NCBI RefSeq assembly: GCF_040829825.1
Contig: NZ_JBFOLH010000022.1
Reading direction: 5' to 3' (one strand)
Origin: Leadbetterella sp040829825
GTDB taxonomy: Bacteria > Bacteroidota > Bacteroidia > Cytophagales > Spirosomataceae
DNA: 64,000 nt
Of this stretch, positions 7,835 to 15,622 are shown piece by piece. Position 1 is the stretch's first letter. Every line of letters begins with the position of its first letter. Under the pieces are notes generated by a model. The model did no database searches, was not told the DNA's origin, and saw only the letters and a list, made by a program, of their open reading frames with translations. The position numbers were made by a program, and so were the translations under genes.

Positions 7835-8978
7835 TTAGTTTCAGACGGCTGTTAGTGCTGCCGTACGTGAAGTAACCGTAATTAAACTTGATGACTTTGA
7901 TGAGCTTTTTTATACTGCTTTCATAATTATAAACATTGATTTGTTTCAGGAAGTGGCTTTGGGTCTGGTCAAGGCGTTCACCTGTAGAAGACTGAATAAA
8001 CTCAATTTCACCGTTGGGAAAAGTTATCTTGTAGGGGTTTCTTTGGGTAATGACTGAATTTCTGTTCGACTGGACAGGAATCGATAAGGTAGTATTGGTA
8101 TAATAGCCCCCTGAAGGTGAGGCATTATAAATAAAAGAAGTGGTCCAGGTATTTTCACTATACAGCATATTTCCGCCTGCCTGGTACGTGTAGGTAATCT
8201 GGTCATCGGTGTCCGGCGATTTGACCTCTGTCAGCAGCCAGCTTCCGGTATAATTCATAGAAAGCCCTGATGCGGTCACATTCTGCGTTTCTTTTTCGGC
8301 AAACCGGTATTCCGTACCCAGGTCATCCACAACAGTAAATGACTGAATAGCCCCTGAGCTGAAATTATAGGAAATATTTACCGGGTAGTCCGGTATTTTC
8401 ATTAAATAACGCGTAATAAACTTTCCGCTACGGGTAGGTGTGGAGTAGGAAAAGATGTCGGGTTGGGCGTCAAAGTTGTTTGCTGACACCTGCATTCCAT
8501 AGGTATAATCATTGGTATTATAGCAGAAATCCTTACTGGAAGTAATGGCCCCGCTATAGTTGAGATATCCTCCCGGTCCGTCATCTGCCAGGCCTTGCAC
8601 ATTGCGGCTCATGGAAGCCCCCAGATCCAGCGCCCAGCCCAGGCCTACCCAGGAGGCATGCTCATGTACCTTAAAGCCGGAGGCATGGTAACGTAAGGTT
8701 ACGGGCATGGAGAGCTTGCCGTTGGTAATGGTATGCAGGGGTATGCTGATGTCCGGAATGCCCGTGGCTAAATTGACCTGGTAGTCTCCAAACTTCTGAA
8801 TGCTGGCGGCGTTGGGTGAGAGCGGGGAGTACTGGGGAAGGATATTTCCTCCATAACCGGAGAGAAGTGATACAGATGACCGGGCCGTGGAGTCTTTAAG
8901 TACTTTCTCATCTTGTGCAAACGAAGGGCGGAAAAGGATGATCCCCAGGAGGACCAGGATTTTTTTTGAAGTAAACAT
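7830..8978 (-). pseudogene. RHS-partner protein, 5' part with signal peptide
   Basis: The frame starts MFTSKKILVLLGIILF and has a signal peptide cleaved near PSFAQ (an ATG at 8990 is a possible alternative). The mature start is typical of the family: SPNAASIQKFGDYQVNLATG, ISIPLHTI, LPVTLRYHASG-like and HASWVGLGWALDLG segments, as in SpvB/TcB-like and RHS-associated proteins. It stops at TGA 7830-7832 just after NSRLKLI, where relatives continue with a long linker. The remainder of the protein resumes in another frame directly downstream. Together the two frames once formed the secreted partner of the RHS protein, in the same operon. No clear promoter box was seen upstream. Confidence 0.65.
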
Positions 8979-9104
8979 GGTGTGATACATTATAGGTGAA
9001 ATTGCTCATTTACATGGGATTATAAAGCTTTGAAAGATTTATGAAACGAAGTTATATAAAAATATTTCAATTTTTTATTAAAATGATAATATTTTATTCA
9101 ACGG

Positions 9105-9134
9105 TATCCGGTTGCTTCGCCGACCGCCCGGATA
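9105..9134 (-). terminator. Hairpin downstream of the efflux operon
   Basis: TATCCGG and CCGGATA form a 7 bp inverted repeat with a 16-base loop. It begins ten bases after the end of the czcB-like gene and is followed on the minus strand by A+T-rich sequence without a clean T-run. It is a plausible end for the efflux operon transcript. The A+T-rich stretch 9000-9100 also has to hold the promoter of the RHS operon, for which no clear consensus is visible. Confidence 0.4.
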
Positions 9135-9143
9135 GGTTCGTTT

Positions 9144-10427
9144 CTAGTGTTCATGTCCGCCTGTATTTGATAGTCTGGCATTGATGAAGAAAGCTCCTTT
9201 TATTACTATTTGTGCATGGCCGGGAATATCCTGCATAAAAGTTACTGCGGTATAGCCCATAGTAGAAACGCCTTTTACCACTTCGACTTTTTCAAAGTTT
9301 ACGTTGTCTCTGGCTTCTTCTTTGTGATCGGTTTCTTTTTTGCCGTGCTGATGGCCGTCTTCTGCTTCCCCGTGATGTTTTTCAGGCTTTTTATCGGTTA
9401 CCATAAAGATGTAGTATTTCCCGTCTGCATTTACAATAGCCTCGTTGGGTACTGCCGGCGTGGTAATATTGCTCAGGCTTACAATACCTGTGATGTTCAT
9501 TCCGTCAATCAATCCTGTTTTATTCCCTGTTACGGAAGCATGAACAGAAATTGTTTTACTGTCGTTTTCAAATGATGAGCCGATACTAAAAACCTTTGCA
9601 TCATATTCATTAACAGGATTGTTAGTCAATGTAAAATGTATAATCTGCCCGGTTTTCATCATGGGTAAATCTTTCTCAAAAACCTGTAAATCCAGATGCA
9701 ATGAGCTGTTATCTACAATTTCGGCAACAGGCGAAGAAACGTCTGCATAGCTACCTATCTTGGCAAACAGGTTGCTTATTGTTCCGTTCAAAGGGCTTGT
9801 AACTACCAGTGCTGATTTCAGGTTGTTGTTTGATACTGAATTTGGATCGATACCCATTAATTGTATTTGCTGCTGCAACGATGCTTTCCGGGTGCGAAGT
9901 GTATTGAGCTCTGCTGTTGCATTCTGTAAATTTTTCAAAGCACCTGCATTGCCCGAGCTGAGTTCCTGTTGCCGTTGTACTTCCTGCTCTGCAAAGGTTA
10001 TTCTGCTGCCAATGGTCAGGTATTCTTCCTGCAGCTGGATAAACTGCGGATTGGCAATAGTGGCTATCACTTGTCCTTTCCGTACATAATCGCCAATTTG
10101 AACATTCAGGGTCCTGATTACTCCACCATACAGTGAAGTTGCATTGCCTTTGTTATTGTTTGGCACCCGCAACATCCCATTTGCTTTTATAGTAGCTGTG
10201 AGCTCTTTGCTTTCTACTGTGCCAAATTGTATATCCACCGCTTTTATCTGTTCTTGCGTGAGGGTGGCAATGGTTAGCGGTGCTTCTTCGGGATTAGCTT
10301 CGTTTGAAATTACCGCCTCCCCGGACTTTTCCTCATCAGGTGAATGACTGTTCTTGTTGCCACAACTGCTTAACAGGACATTCAGCAACAATACAAATGC
10401 TATTGATTTTTTTATTTTGAAATACAT
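9144..10427 (-). CDS. czcB: Heavy-metal RND efflux periplasmic adaptor (CzcB/CusB-like lipoprotein)
   Basis: A 427-residue membrane-fusion protein that links the inner-membrane pump to the outer-membrane channel. The start MYFKIKKS leads into a lipoprotein signal with lipobox LLSSC near residue 22. A barrel-sandwich (lipoyl-like) hybrid domain follows, with YGGVIRTLNVQIGDYVRKGQ near residues 100-120, then an alpha-helical hairpin (EEYLTIGSRITFAEQEVQRQ). The second half of the barrel-sandwich (VTSPLNGTISNL) and beta-barrel domains complete it. A histidine-rich loop near residues 345-370 (EKHHGEAEDGHQHGKKETDH) is likely to bind metal. The gene is last in the operon, six bases after the czcC-like gene. 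Family assignment is firm; the substrate metal is inferred from the pump. Confidence 0.88.
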   Translation of the reverse strand: MYFKIKKSIAFVLLLNVLLSSCGNKNSHSPDEEKSGEAVISNEANPEEAPLTIATLTQEQIKAVDIQFGTVESKELTATIKANGMLRVPNNNKGNATSLYGGVIRTLNVQIGDYVRKGQVIATIANPQFIQLQEEYLTIGSRITFAEQEVQRQQELSSGNAGALKNLQNATAELNTLRTRKASLQQQIQLMGIDPNSVSNNNLKSALVVTSPLNGTISNLFAKIGSYADVSSPVAEIVDNSSLHLDLQVFEKDLPMMKTGQIIHFTLTNNPVNEYDAKVFSIGSSFENDSKTISVHASVTGNKTGLIDGMNITGIVSLSNITTPAVPNEAIVNADGKYYIFMVTDKKPEKHHGEAEDGHQHGKKETDHKEEARDNVNFEKVEVVKGVSTMGYTAVTFMQDIPGHAQIVIKGAFFINARLSNTGGHEH

Positions 10428-10433
10428 ACCGAT

Positions 10434-11678
10434 CTACTGATTAATTAATGAATAAATATGGATTACCGACTGATTTACCTGCTGAATGCTTTTCAGGTAA
10501 TTCAACTGTATATCTGTAGCTGTCTGCAAAGCATAGAGATACTCTACATAGCTGATGTCACCCGTACGATAACCCGACTGTGCTGCTGAAACGATATCGT
10601 TTGCATGGGGCAGGGCTTGTTGCTGATAATATTTGAACTGCTGCAAATCCTGCTGATATTGCTGCATGGCGGTTTGCAATTGTGTTTGTAACAAAATCTG
10701 CTGTTGCTGTGCGCCGGCCTGTGCCGCTTGCTTTTGATAGTCCCAGGATTTTATTCTTGCCTGGGTTGCTCCGGCTGTCAAAGGAATGGCAATGCCAATG
10801 TTTACCGAACTGAACCGGTTGCCCCGGTTAAAATACTTCTCCTGTCCGTTTACGGTTTGAAAGCCTGTCAGAGATTGATTGACATACCCCACTGTAAAAT
10901 CGGGTAAGCTCCGGGCTTTTTCTACTTTTTTTGCCTGCTCTGCAATCACAACATCCTGATATAGCGCTTTTATAGCAGGGTGGCCGGCTATGACTGAGCT
11001 ATCTGACAGAACGCTTATCTGCAAGGGCTGAAATTCGGCATCGTTGCTTACATCAAACGGTTCATCGGTATTCATCAGGGCCTGTAAGTATTGACGGGCG
11101 TTTTGTAAATACACTCCGTTCTGTTTCAGCAATAAATTGATCTCGCCCTGCTTTGCCTGTGCTGTACTGATTTCAACCTTTTTTGTATCACCTGTTTTGT
11201 AACGCAGCTCCGCCACTTTGATAAAATCAAGGTACAAGCTGTTCAAATCCAGTAATTGCTTTTGATTGTGTTGCAGGTATTGAATTTGGTAGTAGGATGT
11301 CCGTACCTGATTTTTTAATTCAAGTACGGTTATCTCACTTTGCAGTTCTTTACTTTTTACTTCGGCATTTATAAGTTCTTTTCTGGCACCAAACAGCGTA
11401 GGGAAAGGTATTGTTTGTACAATCTGAAAAGACTGGTCAAATTTGATACTGTTGTATTGACCCGCCTGTGTATTAACATCCAGCTTCGGCAATTCGCCCG
11501 ATGTTTTATTCAGGCTCCGGGCTGATTTTATTTCAAAGTCTTTTGCCTTGATGTTACCATTGTTTTGCAGGGCTATGTTTATGGCGTCTTCTATACCAAT
11601 AACTTTTTTTGTTTGGGCGTTGGCGCTGAAGCCCGGCCCCGAAAGTAGCCATAGCAGTAGGGTTATAACTGATTTCAT
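10434..11678 (-). CDS. czcC: Outer-membrane efflux protein, TolC family (CzcC-like)
   Basis: A 414-residue outer-membrane channel component. A signal peptide (MKSVITLLLWLLSGPGFSANA) precedes two TolC-type repeats rich in Gln/Ala coiled coil (ALQNNGNIKAKDFEIKSARS near residues 35-55; QQQQILLQTQLQTAMQQYQQ in the second half). A GYRTGDISYVEYLYALQTA segment, characteristic of the family, lies near the C-terminus. Its start codon overlaps the stop of the czcA-like gene by four bases (ATGA), so the two are translationally coupled. It would form the exit duct for metal ions expelled by the CzcA-like pump. Confidence 0.87.
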   Translation of the reverse strand: MKSVITLLLWLLSGPGFSANAQTKKVIGIEDAINIALQNNGNIKAKDFEIKSARSLNKTSGELPKLDVNTQAGQYNSIKFDQSFQIVQTIPFPTLFGARKELINAEVKSKELQSEITVLELKNQVRTSYYQIQYLQHNQKQLLDLNSLYLDFIKVAELRYKTGDTKKVEISTAQAKQGEINLLLKQNGVYLQNARQYLQALMNTDEPFDVSNDAEFQPLQISVLSDSSVIAGHPAIKALYQDVVIAEQAKKVEKARSLPDFTVGYVNQSLTGFQTVNGQEKYFNRGNRFSSVNIGIAIPLTAGATQARIKSWDYQKQAAQAGAQQQQILLQTQLQTAMQQYQQDLQQFKYYQQQALPHANDIVSAAQSGYRTGDISYVEYLYALQTATDIQLNYLKSIQQVNQSVIHIYSLINQ

Positions 11679-14600
11679 TTTTGCTGTTTTCCTGAAATTG
11701 ATTTTGTATTGAATATGATGTAGAGCAGCGGCAATACAAACAGTGTAAGGAATGTAGCCGTTATCAAGCCACCAATGACTACTGTTGCCAATGGTTTTTG
11801 TACTTCTGCTCCTGCTCCTGTGCTTAATGCCATAGGTAAAAAACCCAAACTGGCTACGGTTGCCGTCATGAGTACAGGTCTTAATCGTTCTTTTGTCCCG
11901 TCAGATACCCGTTTTAAAATGTCTGTAACTCCGTCTTTTTCTGATTGGTTGAAAGTTCCGATCAACACAATTCCGTTTAATACGGCTACACCAAATAAGG
12001 CAATGAAACCGATACCTGCGGAAATGCTGAACGGCATACTGCGAAGCCATAAAGCGAACACACCACCTATGGCACTCATTGGGATTGCGGTAAAAATCAG
12101 ACATGCCTGCCGGAGCGAACGGAAGGTAAAGTACAAGAGTGAAAAAATAAGAAGCAAAGATGCCGGAACGGCTATCATCAGCCGCCGGCCTGCTTTCTGT
12201 AAATTCTCAAACTGTCCGCCATAAGTAAAGTAATAACCTGCGGGTAATTTTATTTGTGTGTTCAATTTTTGCTGAATATCATCTACCACGCTTTGAACAT
12301 CCCTGCCCGATACATTGAAACCGATAACTATTCTTCGTTTGCCTGCTTCACGGCTGATTTGTGCTGCTCCCAATTTGTAGTTGATTGCTGCTACCTGTGA
12401 TAACGGAATTTGATAGCCTGTGCTGGTCGGTATGGTTAAGTTGCTGACATCGTCTATATCGGTTCTGTAAGCACTGTCTAAACGAACCACCAGATCAAAG
12501 CGTCTTTCATTTTCAAAAACCTGTCCTGCACTTTTACCTGCAAATGCGGCGCTTACTATATGGTTTATATCTTCTACGGTGATGCCGTAATTGGCAAGCC
12601 TTGTTCTGTTGTACTCCACATGGATTTGAGGCAATCCGCTTATCCGCTCTACCTGCGGTGCAGTAACACCGTCCACACTTTGTATTACCTGGCTAACTTT
12701 GCCGGCATAAACGGAAAGGCTGTCTAAATCTTCCCCGAAAATCTTTACTGCCACATCCTGCCTTATGCCTGTCATTAATTCATTGAAACGCATCTGAATG
12801 GGTTGGTTTTTTTCAAAGAATACGCCCGGAATAACTTCTAAGGCTTCATTGATTTCATCGGCTAACCGGGTATAGCTTTTTGAGGTTTTCCATTCTTTTT
12901 GCGGTTTCAGGATGATCATTAAATCGGTAGCTTCCGGAGGCATGGGGTCTGTTGGAACTTCTGCTGACCCCGTTTTACCTACTACCATTTTTACCTCGTC
13001 AAATTCTTTGATAATCCGTGAAGCCTGCATGGATGTTTCAATACTCTGACTCAGTGAGCTGCCTTGTGGTAATATGCAATGAAAAGCAAAGTCGCCCTCC
13101 TGCAATTGGGGTATGAACTCACCTCCCAGATTTTTGAAGATAAAAAGACTGATTGTAAAAAGTAAAACGGTACTGCCGGTAATGGCATATTTTACGGTAA
13201 TCGCTTTTTGCAAAAGGGCCTGATAAATGCCTTGCAGAAAGTGTATCATTTTATCCGAAAAGGTTTTCCTGCGGGAAATATTTTTTGACAGGAATAATGC
13301 ACACATCATCGGTATATAGGTCAGGGACAGGATCAATGCTCCTGAAATGGCAAAGCCAACGGTTTTAGCCATAGGTGTAAACATTTTGCCCTCAACGCCT
13401 GCCAGCGTAAGTATAGGAATATAAACCACCAGGATAATGATTTCGCCAAACGCTGCGCTGTTACGGATTCTGGAAGCGGAAACAAACACCTCTTCGTCCA
13501 TTTCCTGTTGTGTTAATCTATGGATTGACTTTCGTAAACCCAAATGGTGCAATGTGGCTTCTACAATGATCACTGCGCCGTCCACGATTAATCCGAAGTC
13601 GATAGCTCCCAGGCTCATCAGGTTGGCACTTACTCCGAAAACATTCATAAGTCCCAATGCAAACAGCATGGATAAGGGAATGGCAGAAGCGACAATTAAC
13701 CCTGCCCTCAGATTCCCTAAAAACAGTACCAATACAAAAATGACTATCAGCGCTCCTTCAATCAGGTTCTTTTCTACGGTACGGATAGCCCGGCCTACCA
13801 AATCGGTACGGTCTAAATAGGGTTCTATCACAACATCGTCGGGCAATGATCTTTGGATTTCGGGAATTTTTTCTTTGATGCGTTGCACCACTTCGTGACT
13901 GTTTGCTCCTTTGAGCATCATTACCACACCGCCAACGGCATCAACTTCGCCGTTATAGGTCATTGCGCCATAACGAACCGCACTGCCGAACTGAACATTG
14001 GCAACGTCTTTTATGAATATGGGAATGCTGCCGTTTGTGTTTTTTACGGCTATGTTCGCTACATCTTCCAACGAAGTAATCCAACCAATGCCCCGAATGA
14101 AGTAGGCATTGGGTTTCTTGTCAATGTATGCACCGCCTGTATTCTGATTGTTCTTTTCAAGGGCATTGAAAATATCGTTAATGCTTACGCCCATTGCTTT
14201 TAGACGGTCCGGGTTTACGGCTACTTCGTATTGTTTCACCTCGCCCCCGAAACTATTTACTTCGGCTATGCCTTTTGTTCCGTTCAGTTGCCGGGCTACA
14301 ATCCAATCCTGCATGGTACGCAGGTCTTTGGCGTTATATTTCCCTTCACTTCCTTTTTGGGGATGCAGGATATATTGATACACTTCGCCCAATCCTGTGC
14401 TTACAGGCGCCAGCATAGGTGTGCCGATGCCTTTCGGTATGTTTTCTTCTGCTTCTTTCAGCTTTTCATTGACGAGCTGCCGGGCAAAATAGATATCTGT
14501 ATCCTCGTCAAAAACAACAGTAATAACCGAAAGCCCAAACCTTGAAATACTTCGGGTTTCTTCCAAATCAGGAAGATTGGCAATGCTTTGCTCAATGGGA

Positions 14601-14800
14601 AATGTAACCAGCTGTTCTACTTCCTGTCCTGCCAGTGCAGGACAAACGGTAATAATCTGCACCTGGTTGTTGGTAATATCAGGCACGGCGTCAATGGGTA
14701 GCCTGGTAACGCTCCAACTTCCCCAAATGATGAGTAACAAGGTCATTATACCAATGACTAACTTGTTTTTAATACTGAATTTTATGATACTGTCTAACAC
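11675..14800 (-). CDS. czcA: Heavy-metal efflux RND pump, CzcA family
   Basis: A 1041-residue inner-membrane proton/metal antiporter, the usual length for the HME-RND class. The start MLDSIIKFSIKNKLVIGI gives the first transmembrane helix, followed by LPIDAVPDITNNQVQI, a family hallmark. The fourth transmembrane helix carries DFGLIVDGAVIIVEA. The D-D-E arrangement is that of CzcA-type pumps for divalent cations (Zn, Co, Cd, Ni), unlike the copper/silver CusA type; this substrate call is inference from known subclass signatures. The final helices are FIALFGVAVLNGIVLIG and the C-terminal TATFLTLFVLPLLYIIF. It is the first gene of the czcA-czcC-czcB order on the minus strand. Confidence 0.9.
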   Translation of the reverse strand: MLDSIIKFSIKNKLVIGIMTLLLIIWGSWSVTRLPIDAVPDITNNQVQIITVCPALAGQEVEQLVTFPIEQSIANLPDLEETRSISRFGLSVITVVFDEDTDIYFARQLVNEKLKEAEENIPKGIGTPMLAPVSTGLGEVYQYILHPQKGSEGKYNAKDLRTMQDWIVARQLNGTKGIAEVNSFGGEVKQYEVAVNPDRLKAMGVSINDIFNALEKNNQNTGGAYIDKKPNAYFIRGIGWITSLEDVANIAVKNTNGSIPIFIKDVANVQFGSAVRYGAMTYNGEVDAVGGVVMMLKGANSHEVVQRIKEKIPEIQRSLPDDVVIEPYLDRTDLVGRAIRTVEKNLIEGALIVIFVLVLFLGNLRAGLIVASAIPLSMLFALGLMNVFGVSANLMSLGAIDFGLIVDGAVIIVEATLHHLGLRKSIHRLTQQEMDEEVFVSASRIRNSAAFGEIIILVVYIPILTLAGVEGKMFTPMAKTVGFAISGALILSLTYIPMMCALFLSKNISRRKTFSDKMIHFLQGIYQALLQKAITVKYAITGSTVLLFTISLFIFKNLGGEFIPQLQEGDFAFHCILPQGSSLSQSIETSMQASRIIKEFDEVKMVVGKTGSAEVPTDPMPPEATDLMIILKPQKEWKTSKSYTRLADEINEALEVIPGVFFEKNQPIQMRFNELMTGIRQDVAVKIFGEDLDSLSVYAGKVSQVIQSVDGVTAPQVERISGLPQIHVEYNRTRLANYGITVEDINHIVSAAFAGKSAGQVFENERRFDLVVRLDSAYRTDIDDVSNLTIPTSTGYQIPLSQVAAINYKLGAAQISREAGKRRIVIGFNVSGRDVQSVVDDIQQKLNTQIKLPAGYYFTYGGQFENLQKAGRRLMIAVPASLLLIFSLLYFTFRSLRQACLIFTAIPMSAIGGVFALWLRSMPFSISAGIGFIALFGVAVLNGIVLIGTFNQSEKDGVTDILKRVSDGTKERLRPVLMTATVASLGFLPMALSTGAGAEVQKPLATVVIGGLITATFLTLFVLPLLYIIFNTKSISGKQQK

Positions 14801-14938
14801 AATTCATTGGATTAATACGAACGGATTAAAACTCTTTCTGTTTAGAACAAGAGAATAGTGAATGTACGGAATGACGACGTATACAGCGGTTAACGCATAG
14901 CATTATGCCCGCGCCGATAGTACATTAGCCGATATGTA

Positions 14939-15265
14939 TTAAGCCTTAATCTTTGGCGGTTGCCAGATATTTCCGTAATAATTGGAAACGAAAGAAAAAT
15001 CACGAACAGGGTAAGTGATTTGTGAAGACACCACGAGCTTTGTGATCTGGAATTTATGAGATGTGAATTTCAGATTTACAGATGTACTGCAACAAGTGCA
15101 GGTACAGAAAGGGCTGCAATTATCATTGTGGTCTGTATGGTGATTGTGAGCCTGTGAATATTCTTTATAGGCAGTATCATTCTGGCAGTCATTGTATGCA
15201 TCACTGCAGGGCACTACAGACAATGCCAGAATGTATATGCTGAATATGTATGCAAAAAGCCTCAT
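14939..15265 (-). CDS. DUF6660-family small Cys/His-rich exported protein
   Basis: A 108-residue protein with a signal peptide (MRLFAYIFSIYILALSVVPC). Its short mature domain carries a histidine cluster (HNHHTDHND) directly followed by a cysteine cluster (CSPFCTCTCC). This is the pattern of DUF6660 proteins, found next to metal-efflux operons in Bacteroidota. The His and Cys residues suggest periplasmic or outer-surface metal binding; that is inference. The gene lies 138 bases upstream of the czcA-like gene in the same direction, so it may be the first gene of the efflux transcript. A -7 box (TATCTTTG) lies only seven bases upstream of the ATG. Confidence 0.75.
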   Translation of the reverse strand: MRLFAYIFSIYILALSVVPCSDAYNDCQNDTAYKEYSQAHNHHTDHNDNCSPFCTCTCCSTSVNLKFTSHKFQITKLVVSSQITYPVRDFSFVSNYYGNIWQPPKIKA

Positions 15266-15272
15266 TCAAGTG

Positions 15273-15280
15273 CAAAGATA
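15273..15280 (-). promoter_or_regulatory. Bacteroidota -7 box of the DUF6660/efflux transcript
   Basis: On the minus strand the sequence is TATCTTTG, matching the Bacteroidota sigma consensus TAnnTTTG. No good -33 TTTG lies 19-21 bases upstream. The box ends seven bases before the ATG at 15265, so transcription from it would give a nearly leaderless mRNA. Confidence 0.5.
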
Positions 15281-15622
15281 GTAATTAGTTTGGAAAATGA
15301 AGGATGTTAATATACACTCTTTCGGCCCTGGTCCGGGAAATAGGGAGCCCTGTTTTTACCGGCTCCAAACAAAACAATATTTGCCCGTTTAATTTGGATT
15401 TTTCGGGCATTTGATATTCCTTTGAAGCGTAATTCTACAACAAAAAAAGAGTATCGTTTAATATAGTGGAGTCATGGAGAACGGGGCGGGCTCCTAGTGC
15501 GGTCATTCCGCCGGGTATCCTCACAAAATACTTTATTTCTTCCGGATACCCCGGGCTGTTCTTCTTATGGGTCAGGGATTTGCGTGTACAGGGTTAATGA
15601 ATAATTTATCAATCAATTCAAT
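15281..15622. other. Divergent intergenic region upstream of susC, with an 8 bp inverted repeat
   Basis: This stretch separates the efflux operon (leftward) from the SusC gene (rightward) and holds no convincing reading frame or RNA gene. An 8 bp inverted repeat, GGGTATCC and GGATACCC (15513-15520 and 15544-15551, spacer 23), sits about 70 bases before the SusC start and could be an operator or an mRNA hairpin. No exact TAnnTTTG box was found for SusC. Confidence 0.4.
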
